64,000 bases of DNA, from assembly GCA_022495005.1 (NCBI GenBank), contig JAGYXB010000659.1, positions 868,001-932,000 on the forward strand, read 5' to 3'. This document shows, piece after piece, positions 22,385 to 33,329 of this stretch; the stretch's first letter is position 1; every line of letters begins with the position of its first letter. Source of the stretch: Rhyacophila brunnea (Eukaryota; Arthropoda; Insecta; Trichoptera; Rhyacophilidae). The position numbers were made by a program, and so were the translations under genes. A model generated the notes under the pieces. It was not told the DNA's origin, ran no database searches, and saw only the letters and a program-made list of their open reading frames with translations.

Positions 22385-22655
22385 ATTCTAATTAACTATT
22401 TTTTTTATTCAACGAATAATTCACAAGATTTAAGAATGTAACATTCTAATTATTGAACATACATAATTTTAAAAACACTTCTGAGAAAATATATTAAAAC
22501 CAATAGATTTTTTTTTTATATCAAACTTACATCTTTTGGGTATCGCGCCCACGCGCATTGACTACAGTGCTAAAGGAGCCATACTTAATGACGACAAATT
22601 TTAACTAATAGCTTTTTAATACTTACTGAAGCGCTTTCTAAATTGAGCTACATTG
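22385..22655 (-). repeat. tRNA-headed repeat family A, copy 6
   Basis: Minus-strand copy. Upstream A-box-like module (TAGCTCAATTTAGAAAGCGC), main head with GTGGGCGCGATACCCAAAAG, then the tail CTCAGAAGTGTTTTTAAAAT, TATGTATGTTCAATAATTAG and TTATTCGTTGAATAAA. The T-arm is damaged. It forms one half of an inverted pair with the next entry. Confidence 0.75.
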
Positions 22656-22659
22656 GCGA

Positions 22660-22995
22660 ATTAAAAATGATTAGCAAGTTCACAGTACGAGTAAGTTACA
22701 ACAAAAAAAAATGGAGTGATCCGTGACGTCAGTTAGTAATTAAAGTAATACTTACTTTGATTTAAAATACAAAAGCTTGGAAAGCGCTTCAGTGTGTATT
22801 AAAATGCCATTAGTAAAAATGTATCGTAATTAAGTATGACTCCTTTAGCATTGCGGTCAATGTGCGTAGGCACGATACCCGAGAGATGCAGGTTTGATTC
22901 CTGCGGGGTGTCTAACAAAAAGATTTTTTCTATTGGTTATAATATATTTTCTCAGAAGTGTTTTCAAAATTATGTATGTTCAATAATTAATTATA
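22660..22995 (+). repeat. tRNA-headed repeat family A, copy 7 (best B box)
   Basis: Starts AATTAAAAATGATTAGCAAG, then GGAGTGATCCGTGACGTCAG, a worn first tRNA-like module, and a tRNA-like head at 22838-22912. The head has acceptor-like ends GACTCCT/GGGTGTC (six of seven pairable), an A-box-like TTAGCATTGCGGTCAATG and a perfect T-arm GCAGG-TTTGATT-CCTGC. The 3' module follows and ends at the family hallmark TATGTATGTTCAATAA. This is the most intact internal promoter of this subtype, though the anticodon arm is weak. Confidence 0.78.
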
Positions 22996-23380
22996 ATGTC
23001 ATATAATTTGCTTTACATTATTATGCAATACAAGATTTACACGTTAATAATAATTATCAATCAACAGAGAGTTGAATTTCTTGTTAAAACTATTGTTAAT
23101 ATCCGCCATCTTTTGTAATTGTTTATTTAAATATTCTAAGTAAATATATTTCAATGCATATGGCTATCTATCAATTTACAATAATTGACAACTGATTATT
23201 CTTCCATGGGTAGTTAGAGATAGATTTTTATTATAATATCAATGTGTTCATTTCGGTACAAGTTTGACATATTTTATGTTCAAAAAGCAACAGCACCCGC
23301 TTCATAATACGTTCAAGTTTACAGAATTAGCTTCACAATATCTGTATAGATACTAATTGAGTAAATATAAATAATTGTAA
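22996..23380. other. AT-rich DNA, nothing recognised
   Basis: No structure noticed between the inverted pair and the foldback element. Confidence 0.4.
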
Positions 23381-23385
23381 ATTTT

Positions 23386-23835
23386 AATGGATATAAGTTT
23401 TGTACTATTCCATTTGATTCGTTTTTTTGCGACCCGGGCTTTGCCTTTCGGCATCTTCAGGCACAAAGTGTACTCACCAAAAGACAAATACACACTGACA
23501 ACCCTTACTTATGTAACAAATTAATTCAATAAAGTAGGTAAACACTTTATCACCTACCTATTTAGGCAAGTATCACAATAAAAAATATAACATACAAATT
23601 ATGAATAGCTGAAGACGTATTTGTAAAAAACCCTTACCTTATCACTCTCGATAAGCGTATCAATCGTCAAAACTTAATAATAGATCATTAGTAATTGTAA
23701 TCAATAAAAATACTACACTCAAGAGGTGTAAAATCGTCAATTCTGGGAACAATGGTAACATATTGGGAATTTAAGGGAGTTAACTAATGAGGTATATCAA
23801 TGATACAAATGGAATAGTACAAAACTTAAATCCAT
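23386..23835 (+). mobile_element. foldback MITE-like repeat D, copy 2
   Basis: A 450-bp element whose ends AATGGATATAAGTTTTGTAC and (reverse complement) AATGGATTTAAGTTTTGTAC continue matching through TATTCCATTTG. The interior holds CGACCCGGGCTTTGCC and TCTGGGAACAATGG, with no open frame of note. The surrounding DNA carries the palindrome GAATTTAAATTC, also next to the other copies, which may be the true terminus. Copies: 5775-6245 (inverted) and 31892-32222 (internally deleted). Confidence 0.82.
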
Positions 23836-23859
23836 TTGAATTTAAATTCAAATTGCATC

Positions 23860-24775
23860 AAATACCCTCCCTCGGTCGATAGTATTAATATTATAAATAA
23901 TTGCGTTGAAATTCTAGCTGGTTTTTGACACATCCAGATGATAACGATGACAAATAATAAATATCTAAATAAAATTATCTTATTTATATTTCATCAAACT
24001 ACCAAGCAAGCATAAAAACCATTCGATATAATAATATATTATTTTGTATGTATATATTTAAGAAACACCTTTTGATCAAACGAATTTAAATTTAGAATTT
24101 GTACGTATTGGATTTGAATAAACATGCAGCATTGCCACAAACTGCGTTCGAAAGAAAAAGAGAGGAAATTCTTTTCAAGCTGGAAAATATTCACTTGTTT
24201 CAGCCTTGTAAAAATTTACATATGAATTGGTTCTGGCGCTATGTGGCGTCGCATCGTAAGTTTTAAGATGCCAACTTCGAAGCAACGAACGTTTTCCAAA
24301 TGACGCTTTTCACACCTGTAACTTTTTTTGATAGCCTGGTAAATTTGATTCGTTAGTACGGAATTAATGACGTTTATAGATCTGAAAAATTCTGAACAAT
24401 TTTATAATTTTGATTTATTTAGCATATATTTTTGGCTAATAGTATCCAATTTTAAAAAATGATCTCTATAAAATTTTTCATTTTCTTCACAACTCTAAAA
24501 AAACCACGTTTTAATTAAGTTTTTACTTATCGGTATAGCCATATTTTAAAACCGTTTTCATTTTATTGATAGAAATAATAAGATAGGTAGAATGATTTTG
24601 TTTAAAGAAACATAATTTCAAATTGAATGTCATTTAAAATTGAAAAAAGAATATTTTAACCACGGGGTTTGTATGCAATTAAGTGCGACCTTTTGAATTT
24701 TCCATTAATATGTTTTTTGCTTTTATTTTATTATTTTAATCCTAAATTGAACATAATAATTGAATATTTACGGCT
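23860..24775. other. no gene recognised
   Basis: Mixed AT-rich DNA; no frame, RNA or repeat recognised. Confidence 0.45.
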
Positions 24776-24783
24776 AAGATCGA

Positions 24784-24945
24784 CTAGCGGCTACCGCGTC
24801 GACTTGTAATGTTGTGGGTCCCGGGTTCGAATCCCAGGTCTGAAAATGTGTGTTCGGACCAGACTATGGACCTAAGTAGCTAACATCCAATCTCTCTCTG
24901 TGGAGGCCTATAATATGATCTTTTTAGGATCGCTCAGGGTTTAAT
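24784..24945 (+). repeat. tRNA-derived SINE, family B, copy 1
   Basis: A tRNA-like head with GACTAGCGGCTACCGCGTCG and a perfect-looking T-arm CCCGGGTTCGAATCCCAGG containing the B box GGTTCGAATCC. The tail reads CTAACATCCAATCTCTC and TGGAGGCCTATAATATGATC, then TTAGGATC, and ends in TA-rich sequence. The same head-tail order occurs inverted at 45296-45512. It could be transcribed by Pol III in principle; it is not a functional tRNA because the acceptor and anticodon arms do not close properly. Confidence 0.8.
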
Positions 24946-24949
24946 ATAA

Positions 24950-26630
24950 TATAATAATATGTATAATATTATTTACTTAAAAAACAAAAAGTAAAAGAAG
25001 ATAAACAGAAAGCAGTTATTACATTAAAAACATTTCAAGTTTTGTTAGGATAGGTTAGCTTTTTTGTCTAAATTTTAATAAACAATAATTGCAAAATAAA
25101 ATGCCAAAAACGTAAGAAAAAAACATAAATTAAGTACATTATTATTCTTATTTGTCGTAACTCTCAAAAATTATATTATATTTTTTCCCATTTCCATCAT
25201 AAGCAAATATGTTGTATTTTTAAAACAACATTAGTTCAAATATATAATCAAATTTCTTCATTGTTGTGATGTCCTGGTTTTTTTCTAAAAATGTAATTAA
25301 CAACATAATAGATTTTCTATGATAATAATATATTTCTGAGGTTGTTTGTGTTTTCAATCAAAATACTGCTGCATTCTTAAATTATAAATTGTATATTATT
25401 TATAGTCAGTATTGAATATAAAATAAATCTATCTTATCTTTTGATCTATAGATACATAACGCGATCCAATTAGGATACGACTCGTCATAGAATGAAACAA
25501 TATACAAATATTCATAAATTAATTGAATAATTCAAGCATTATTGAAACGACTTGCGCAGCTTAAGTGTTCCAGTTCTTGTTGTGTAGTATTTACATATTG
25601 TGGGGAATTTGTGTCAAATCTCATTATCGTAAGCCACACTGTCTCCACATTAGTTAACTTAAAACGGAGGCACTTTCGTTGTGTGCATACTTTATTTAAA
25701 CTAGACCACTAATAAAGTGAAAAACAAAGCTGTGTATAATGTGTGTTTTCAATCCATTTATTTAGGCATTTATTGTTGTTATCTTACGTTTAAAATATAA
25801 TAGAGTAGATATACAATTAGTTATTTCATAGTAAACTGGAAAATTATGTTAATCTATTTTTAATTAATATATCTCAAATAACTATATAAATATGATATAA
25901 ATATAATACTAACTTTACGTTATAAATAAAAACAATACACAATATTAATATTATTATTGACTTTTTTTATTTAATCGGGTTTGTAGTCAAATCATAATGT
26001 AAAACTTCAAAATCAACATAAAAACTAATGTGATAGTCCTGTATTAGTGCCGTGTTTATCCAAACTTATTATTTACAATATAAAATCAAGAAAATACCTA
26101 CACTGTATTATCCATCACTATCCGAATTTACCATATCACGCATACTCAACGTAACCTTCTAAATAAGCAGTGCTCTAAATAGAAAATCTTACGAACCGGA
26201 GCGGTGAATAATCATTCAAAAATATCAAATTACGTTAAATATTTTTCGGATATCATAAGGGCGATATGCCTAATAATCAGGGTTTCATTTATACTTGAAG
26301 GGGCTCTGCGCTAATAACCATTACCCCTCCCCCCCTCCAATACAACAATAAAATGTAGTTTTTTTTTAAATGGTTACCTACTCATTTTTGCAAAAACACT
26401 TATTTTTCATCAATTTTCTTAGAATTGGGCTCTTATCTTCAAAATTTTAGATGCTCGTACATTTGTGTATTCCTTCGCTGGAAGGTTCTTTTGTGATTTC
26501 AAGGTTCTGGACCTGTAGCCCCTTTAGCCCTTTTTATAAACACATCTGAAGTCCGAAGAGCCTATACTATTTTATAGACCTTGTAATATAATATAGACTA
26601 AAATCGAACTAAACATTAATAAATAATATA
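24950..26630. other. AT-rich DNA, nothing recognised
   Basis: No gene, RNA or transposon hallmark was recognised in this 1.7-kb interval. Confidence 0.5.
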
Positions 26631-26636
26631 AACATT

Positions 26637-26840
26637 TTGTCAGCGCCGCATGCGAATTTTTTCCCGCGAATCAGTTCTTACAACTTTAAAAACTACATAC
26701 CTACATGTTACTTATATTATCTCAATAACATGAAACAGAAGGCAATTTTCAAAGAATCCACGAGCCGGAATGGTATCTTTTACAATTTCACGAACAGGAA
26801 CGGCGCTCCGGTGCGTTTCGGTCTATTTCGAGCCCTGTAA
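26637..26840 (+). other. small GC-richer patch, unassigned
   Basis: A 67-codon plus frame overlaps the patch. Its GC-rich ends (GCGCCGCATGCG near 26643, GGAACGGCGCTCCGG near 26797) stand out, but no domain or promoter can be named. Confidence 0.25.
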
Positions 26841-26857
26841 ATAAGAACCTTTACTCT

Positions 26858-26925
26858 GTAGAGACCCATATGATCTTATTAGGATCGGACATGGTCGAAA
26901 AAAAAATATAATATCTACTAATGGC
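26858..26925 (+). repeat. SINE family B tail fragment
   Basis: TAGAGACCCATATGATCTTA then TTAGGATC matches the tail of the SINE at 24784-24945, followed by an A-rich end. The tRNA head is absent. Confidence 0.5.
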
Positions 26926-26998
26926 CACAAAACTAATGTAAATTGGGTTGCCTTCTGGCTGAGGTTGTAACAAGGCTTAATTTTCGAGTATGAAAAAA

Positions 26999-27552
26999 TA
27001 TGTCATCATCATCATCATCAGGGGCGCGACAACCCGGTGTGGGTCCTGGCCTTCTCCAACAGCTCCCTCCACCTGTCCCTATCCAGTGTGGCCGCTTTCC
27101 AATTTGGTACCCCCAGAATACGGCAGTCACTGGCAGCTCCATCTAACCAGCGAATCTTTGGCCTCCCTCTTCTTCTACGTCCTATTGGATTGCTGGACAT
27201 CACTCTCTTTGCCGGTTCATTGTCATTCATATGGTGCACATGACCTAACCATCGCAGTCTCCCAATCTTAATTGATTGAACTGCGCTGCAATCTTCGTAC
27301 AGCTCGTAGAGCTCAGCATTATATCTTCTCGTCCAATTGGTGCCATCCCTGATCGGTCCATATATACGGCGGAGAATTTTTCTTTCAAAGGTGTTCAGGG
27401 CTCGTTCATTTCGCAGAGTTAATGTCCAGGTTTCCGATGCGTAGGTGAGCACTGGCTTTACAAGTGTCTTGTAAAGAGTGCTTTTAGTTCGACGAGATAG
27501 TAAGCGGGAATTAAAATGTCTTAACAGACCAAAGAAAAATATGTGATAAACT
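26999..27552 (-). pseudogene. RTE-type LINE, 5'-truncated RT C-terminus
   Basis: On the minus strand an uninterrupted frame of about 178 codons runs from about 27552 to 27018. It reads in order GLLRHFNSRLLSRRTKSTLY, VKPVLTYASETWTL, FERKILRRIYGP, GRLRWLGHVHHM, GRRRRGRPKIRWLDG and DRDRWRELLEKARTH. This is the region downstream of the RT palm in insect endonuclease/RT elements commonly classed as RTE. It ends in a (TGA)n tract at 26999-27020, the usual 3' terminus of this group. No stop or frameshift is visible, so this is the youngest-looking LINE fragment here. The endonuclease and the catalytic RT motifs are missing, so it cannot be active. Confidence 0.9.
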
Positions 27553-27559
27553 TAAATAC

Positions 27560-28190
27560 GTGTTTTATTTTCAATCGTTACGTTTGCATTAAAGTCTGTC
27601 TCGTAAATGAAACACGCATTCAATATTGATAATATTTGAGAGTATTTAGGTAAGGTTCATGTTTTTTGCGTTTTATGAGCTGGTCTTCACAAAGTAAAAA
27701 GCCAAATACAGCTTCAAAATCTTGGTCAATGGCAACTAGCTTTCACATTTATTTTTTATTATTCGATTTCGTGATATCTACATTTGGTATATATATACCC
27801 AATTAGAATTTTAAAAGCTATATTGGTGTAGTATTTAAGGAGTAAATAATTATATTCTATGTACATTATTTTATATTTTCTATATAACCTGAAGATTTCG
27901 AAAGACTAAACCTACGTACCGAACTTCAAAGCAAACCGCTATGTTTCAATACGCCAACGCATAAAATTTTTCCTTTTCTATAACTACCATTTCAAACACA
28001 ATACAATCGTTCTGAAATCTCCACCGAGTATAGTAGTTACAACAGGCTCATATAAATCCGTGCAGGTATATTTTTTACCTCTTAATTCACCACATAAAAT
28101 TACATGACCAGTGTTCACAGAAATAATCTCAAAAAACGTTGTGCTCTGAGACCTATAAAAATTATTAACAAAAATATTTCATTTGTCGAC
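27560..28190. other. AT-rich DNA, nothing recognised
   Basis: No structure recognised between two LINE ends. Confidence 0.45.
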
Positions 28191-28194
28191 GTGA

Positions 28195-28715
28195 TTTCAA
28201 TTTCAATTTATTTATTTTTTTAACATATTGTGGACATTACAAATTATAAGTTTAAGACTTTCACAACATGACATTTAGAAACAAAGATATATAAATATAA
28301 CAGTATTACATAAAAAAAGAGATATATCAGTAGATAAATTAGATAGGTACAAGGAAGTACACCGGATGAGTTAAGCAGACCCTATTTTAAGAATTTATAA
28401 AACAACATCCACCTAAACTCATTCTCACGTAGGTGGAATATATCAACACCCGAAGCAATTTCGTTGAACATAGTTATCGCTCTCCCAAGTGGCATTACCA
28501 GTGGCAGGTTGGTTCTGCACCTTGGGAGAATAAACAACTGATGGTCTCTATTTCTAAGATAGTTATCAGGGACACACAGGTCAACACTGCCCATAATGGC
28601 AAAGTTCTATAAATACTATATTAAGAAACCTTCTATATAATATGGTTAAAATCTAACAATATATATAATAGTATGTGTGTAATTTCACACTATACCTATA
28701 CCCGCCAAAACCGTA
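28195..28715 (-). pseudogene. LINE family F 3' end, copy 1
   Basis: Minus strand. MGSVDLCVPDNYLRNRDHQL, FILPRCRTNLPLVMPLGRAI and TMFNEIASGVDIFHLRENEF lead to a stop after YKFLK. About 190 bp of 3' untranslated sequence follows, then an AAATAAATAAATTGAAATTG tail. The same protein and tail occur on the plus strand at 51640-52490. This is the terminal segment of a Jockey/CR1-like ORF2, far downstream of the catalytic motifs. Frame 28382-28594 is still open. 5' truncation near 28715. Confidence 0.82.
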
Positions 28716-28839
28716 TAAAAACTCAATGCTTTGCTTCTGACGAAAACTCGATGAATTAAAATGATTCGAATAAATTTATATGTGTACAATTTTATTTCTA
28801 TTGCAAAAAATGATTTATTGGCTAATAAAAATGGACATT

Positions 28840-29390
28840 ATCCGAATGGGAATGACTGGAGCAACATTCAACTCAATGCGGAGTGTCTGGGACTCACGAT
28901 TGTACTCGGTCATAACCAAATGCCGCCTATTTGATGGTTGCATTCTGACAGTGCTACTTTACGGTAACGAATCATGGCACCTTACGTAAGCTCAGAGCAA
29001 CCGTATACTGAGCTTCGAAGACAGATGTTTGCGACGGATACTGGTATGACTTTAGGAGAAACGAAGAGATAAGAGAGCGCACCAAGCAGCCTCTCATCGC
29101 GCAGAGAGTGAAGAGGCGACGTTGGACCTTGATCGGCCACGTGCTGCGGATGCCAGTAGAGAATTTTAACCTTGCTTGCCTGTTCTTCAATCCGACTGGA
29201 TTCCGGCGTCCTGGAAGGCCGCTAAATACTATATATGTAGTGAAGCTACGGGATGCTGATTTGACATGAAACGATGCAAGAAGACTGGCGAGCGACAGGG
29301 ATTCTTGGTGGCGCACTCGTGGTGTCCATATGCTCCGACTAAGGGGCAGATGTGGCCGAAGAAGAGGAAGAGAAATGGACATTAATTTCA
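28840..29390 (+). pseudogene. LINE RT C-terminus with stops and frameshift
   Basis: The plus strand reads FNSMRSVWDSRLYSVITKCR and TVLLYGNESWHLT, then TAA at about 28987. The same frame continues with LSFEDRCLRRIL, then shifts to EEIRERTKQPLIAQRVKRRR, WTLIGHVLRMP, GFRRPGRPL and DARRLASDRDSWW with another stop (TGA). This order is standard for the post-palm region of insect endonuclease/RT elements. At least two stops and one frameshift make it a pseudogene. No 3' simple repeat is visible, and the 5' part is missing. Confidence 0.85.
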
Positions 29391-29399
29391 TACTGAAAT

Positions 29400-30105
29400 A
29401 TATACAATAATCTATGTAAAAACCAACCATTTACGATTGAAACTCAAATATATATTTGTGGACGTTCAATTTTTAAAAATATACACATCATTTCAAGTAT
29501 TCATGATATTGAGTTTTATGTAAAATACATTTTGCCGATATAATTTAACATCGTTACAAAAGCCATGTTTCAATACCCAACCTGTTACAATTTAGCGACA
29601 TTAACATAACGAATGTCCCCATAAACGCGACACCTCGTCTCAAAATAACATTTCAAACTGAATGAGGCGTAAATATAAATTTAGACTGAGGAAATAGCGC
29701 TTTCGGAGGACCAGGGGTACATAATAATCTCGCAACGACCGCCCCACAATCAACAGACATGGCTGTAAGTGCGGCCCATGGGACGAGGCGATGACTCATA
29801 CAACACGGTGTCCCACCCCGCGGGAGGCAATCTCCATACTACAATGTTAGTGTTACTTTATACTTCCTCACTTTTCTGGTAGCCTGATACTTTCGCTAAG
29901 CAAAATGCGAAATAAAAAAATAATTCTTTCTCATTTTTTTTTTATTTTTTGAGAAAAGTTAAAGAAGTTGTTTTCTCTCCATAATAAGTCATTTTTAACT
30001 GACAAAGGTGACTTAATTTTTTTTTTACTTGAAAATGGGTTTTTATAAAAATACATGTGTTCAAAAGTAAGCACATGTACAATAATTCTATTAGAATTGT
30101 TGACG
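29400..30105. other. no gene; GC-richer stretch 29690-29850
   Basis: AT-rich except for a patch with CCCACCCCGCGGGAGG and GCGGCCCATGGGACGAGGCG. No frame or known motif arrangement was recognised. Confidence 0.35.
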
Positions 30106-30109
30106 ACCT

Positions 30110-30980
30110 ATTGAAACCTATTCAAATTCAAATTTATTTATTTTAAATATAATGAACATAACAAATTATAAATTCAAAGCGTTCAAGACATGACAAAATG
30201 GTGTTTATACTTATGTAAACGCGTTAGAAGTTATACTTCTTTGGCGTAATAAATAAAAAACAAAACTTATGATAACCTAAATTCTTCGACTAGCTCTTAA
30301 TTATCTTGTTAAATTACACACTCAAGAAAAAGGGCCGCTTACTGACGTTTGTTTACGTAAGGAATTGCAAATGGCCGATAATAATAAATTCGTTACCTAG
30401 GCAACGGAACAATTCTACTATCAAACTAGAGTTTGTATACAGCTGACTGATTCGCATCTAACTTCATACTGTCGCGCACTTTCGTCATGGTGTACGCGCG
30501 CGGCTCTCAATTTCACTATCTACCAAATGCCTCTAAATAAGTACAACTTCAATAAGTGTTAACAATATTTTAAATAAAAATACAGGCTAATAAATAACTA
30601 AGAAAAATAAAATTACATGGTAGTAAGTTAACAGACCATACCTTAAAAACTTCGTCCACCTAAATTTCATTCTCACGTAAGTGGAATATATCAATATCCG
30701 AAGCGATTTGATTAAACAAAGTTATTGCCCTCCCAATTGGCATTACTAATGGCAGGTTAGTTCTGCACTTTGGGATAACAAGCAACGGATGCCCTCAATT
30801 CTTTAGATAATTATCAGAGACACACAAGCCAATGCCACCAAGAACGGCAGAGTTTCCATTTACAGCGCGTATAAGTCGGAAAAATATGTAGCTAAATAAA
30901 GATTCCTTATAAACTTTTAGGTACAGTGTAAGCATACCTAGAACTCCGAATAAATAAATACTATAACTGTCGACCAACGT
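30110..30980 (-). pseudogene. LINE family F 3' end, copy 2, with insertion
   Basis: Minus strand. AVLGGIGLCVSDNYLKN, CRTNLPLVMPIGRAI and IASDIDIFHL match the other family F copies at 28195, 51640 and 54905. The tail ends in a TTCAAATTCAAATTTATTTA-type A-rich end (given in plus orientation). The 3' untranslated region is interrupted by dispersed repeat C (30335-30550). The frame is broken several times. Closest in wording to the 54.9-kb copy. Confidence 0.78.
30335..30550 (-). repeat. dispersed repeat C, copy 2, inside LINE 3' end
   Basis: Inverted copy of 7016-7200 sharing GTTTGTTTACGTAAGGAATT, GCAAATGGCC, CCTAGGCAACGGAACAATTC and GCGCACTTTCGT. Its position inside the 3' region of a family F LINE indicates that it inserted after that LINE. 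Confidence 0.75.
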
Positions 30981-30999
30981 GGGCCCAAAGTATTTATAT

Positions 31000-31890
31000 G
31001 TTATTTAATAAATAAAACCATTCTATTCCTTTATTTCAAACGTAACAATTCAGTTATAATTATTGCATACCGCAATTAACAAAACCATACCAAGAGAGCA
31101 TACCACATCAAATTAACAAAATCATTGAATCCAACGTTCCCGTATGAGGTTATCTGATGCTAAGTGAAATAGCAGAGTATAAACAGTAATCATTGTTACG
31201 GCTTCATTAAAACTGGGCACCGAGAAGTGCCCACAAGCATCCGCAAGTGCCCGCCCTGGACATAACGAGCATCCGGACACCTAACTACGTCCGTCCGAAT
31301 ACTTCAAATAACAAATTCAATGTTACATGACAAGGTACGCATGTTTTCCTGATATTTCGCATAGCTGTGGAAAACCTCAAGGACTCGAGCACGCCGTTGC
31401 GATGATTTTTTTTAGCAAAAATTTATAAATGAGATTATATTTCACGATGGCATTTATATTTTAGCCACAAAAATGCGGTACATGCCTAGTCAAATAATTC
31501 AATTCAATTTTACAAAATTGCGACACAACATTTTTACTGTAATAAAATGTCAAAATAAAATATCATTAATATAACATTTTTTTTATTAAATTTATTTTAA
31601 ATTGCCATTTTTTAATTAAATAACAATTTTCCATGTTTGATTCAATGTGACAAGAAATCTTAAGCATTCATTATTAAATTATACATTTTATAAATTGAAT
31701 TGAAATTAATGTCTGCCTTATATTTGTGTAGTTGATTAATTACATCATTATTTTTTTTATAATTGTGTTAAAATATCTTAGTCGGACAATCGACCTCTGC
31801 GAACAATTAATTGCACGCGTGGATAGATTCACAAGCTTATCCAAATACATATAGATACTTACCATCATGATATTACAATCATATTAATCA
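31000..31890. other. no gene recognised
   Basis: AT-rich, with a GC-richer piece at 31200-31320 where GAAGTGCCC and CAAGTGCCC recur. No gene or RNA is supported. Confidence 0.4.
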
Positions 31891-31891
31891 A

Positions 31892-32222
31892 AATTCTAAA
31901 TGATTTAAGTTGTGTACTATTCCATTACCTACCTATCAAGTCAAGGGTCACAATAAAAATAATATAACAAAAAAATTATGAATTGTTGAAGTGTTTGTAA
32001 AAACCCCCCATATTATCAATAATAATACACTCGATAAGTGTATAATAAATCGTCAAACCCTAATAATAGATCATTAGTAATTATAAATAATAAAAATACT
32101 ATACTCAAGAGGTTTAAAATCGTCCTTTCTGGGAACAATGTCAACATATTGGGAATTAATGGAATTAACTAATGAGATATATCTATGATATCAGTCTTTA
32201 AAAGTTATTTAAATTCAAATTC
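31892..32222 (+). mobile_element. foldback MITE-like repeat D, copy 3 (internally deleted)
   Basis: Begins ATGATTTAAGTTGTGTACTA and shares AATAGATCATTAGTAATTAT, TCTGGGAACAATG and ACATATTGGGAATTAATGGA with 23386-23835. It lacks the GC-rich segment with CGACCCGGG. This is a deletion derivative of about 330 bp. Confidence 0.7.
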
Positions 32223-32463
32223 CATCAAGTACATTCAGTCGATAGTATTAATAAAATAAAATACAATATGTATAACTTATGTATTCCACTTATTTTAATA
32301 ATAATCAGTACCAGTTTCGTTCGTTTCATAGTACCTACACAATATACAATAATACAGATATTTATACTAACATTTTTTAAAGGTAATCCATGACACGAAA
32401 TTCGCTATTCAAAAATAAATCAATTTATCCAATTGAAGCGAGTAAAACCAGTCCTGATTATTA

Positions 32464-32766
32464 TTAAACTAATTTGAGTAAGTGTGTACTACATACCTTC
32501 TGTAATTTATCTTCATAAATATGATGTATTTTCACTGAAAATTGAGAGTTAACACCATAAAAAAAAATATTACTTATGAGTGTAGAAAAGACTTTCTTAC
32601 AATACAAATAAAGTTTAATAACATTATGCATTTGAATAAAGCTGTAGAATTTTAAACAATTTAAGTTGATTGCCAAGATACGTGAAAGACATATAGGTAT
32701 TAAACCCATTCGAAATGTGGTGCTGAAAACGGATGCTGAAAATCTCGTGGTTGACAAGTTAAACAA
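32464..32766 (-). other. open frame, unassigned
   Basis: One hundred codons are open on the minus strand. The translation is rich in F, L, I, S and K, as expected of AT-rich DNA, and no domain, signal or motif is recognised. Probably not a gene. Confidence 0.12.
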
Positions 32767-32813
32767 ACGATTCCATCATCAGGAAACTCCAGATTCAATA
32801 CATTTATCTATTC

Positions 32814-33325
32814 ACTAGTGTGTAGATATATGCATGAGATGTTTTCAAATGATATTATTCAGTACCTACTTACCTATATTGAATTTTGCATTCTCAAATC
32901 TTGTGTCTTATTCGTTGAATAAAATAAATAGCAAGTGTAAATACGTTATAAAAACCAAATAATGGAGTGATCCGTGACGTCGGTTAGTAATGAAGGAATT
33001 AATTGATACCTACTTTAATTTAATAAACTAAACCCGATAGCCAACATTATAACGCAATTCCATAAGCATTTCACGTAACAACTACTAGCTGAAATCGTCG
33101 TAGTTCAATAATATGCCTGTTCCTTAATTGGAAAAGTAGACTGGCGCGAATCCAGCAGATACTGGATCAAGTCCCTTCGGGTTATCGTATTGTTTCTACA
33201 AAATGTTTTTTTCTAGCGTGTATATGCATGAGATGTTTTCAAGTTATGTATATTCACCATATAGAATGTTACATTCCCAAATCGTGTATCTTAATCGTTG
33301 AATAAAAGAAATAGTTTATTATATT
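32814..33325 (+). repeat. tRNA-headed repeat family A with flanking direct repeats
   Basis: The family 3' module occurs twice in the same orientation (32814-32935 and 33213-33325), both containing ATGCATGAGATGTTTTCAA and GTTGAATAAA. Between them lie the 5' module (GGAGTGATCCGTGACGTCGG, CCAACATTATAACGCAATTC) and a tRNA-like head near 33110-33185 with CTGGCGCGAATCCAGCA and a worn B box (TGGATCAAGTCCC). It reads either as a tandem dimer with the first unit truncated, or as an element with about 115-bp terminal direct repeats. Confidence 0.75.
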
Positions 33326-33329
33326 CTTT

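Noticed and set aside
27001..27020. (ATC)n as an independent microsatellite or a CRISPR-like repeat
   Set aside because: It is the 3' terminal repeat of the adjoining RTE-type element; no spacer-repeat array exists anywhere in the window.
27037..27271. plus-strand frames over 26990-27271
   Set aside because: Antisense shadows of the RTE-type reading frame on the minus strand.
28972..29430. 152-codon minus-strand frame
   Set aside because: Antisense to the RT relic at 28840-29390, whose motifs (LLYGNESWHLT, LIGHVLRMP) are clear on the plus strand.
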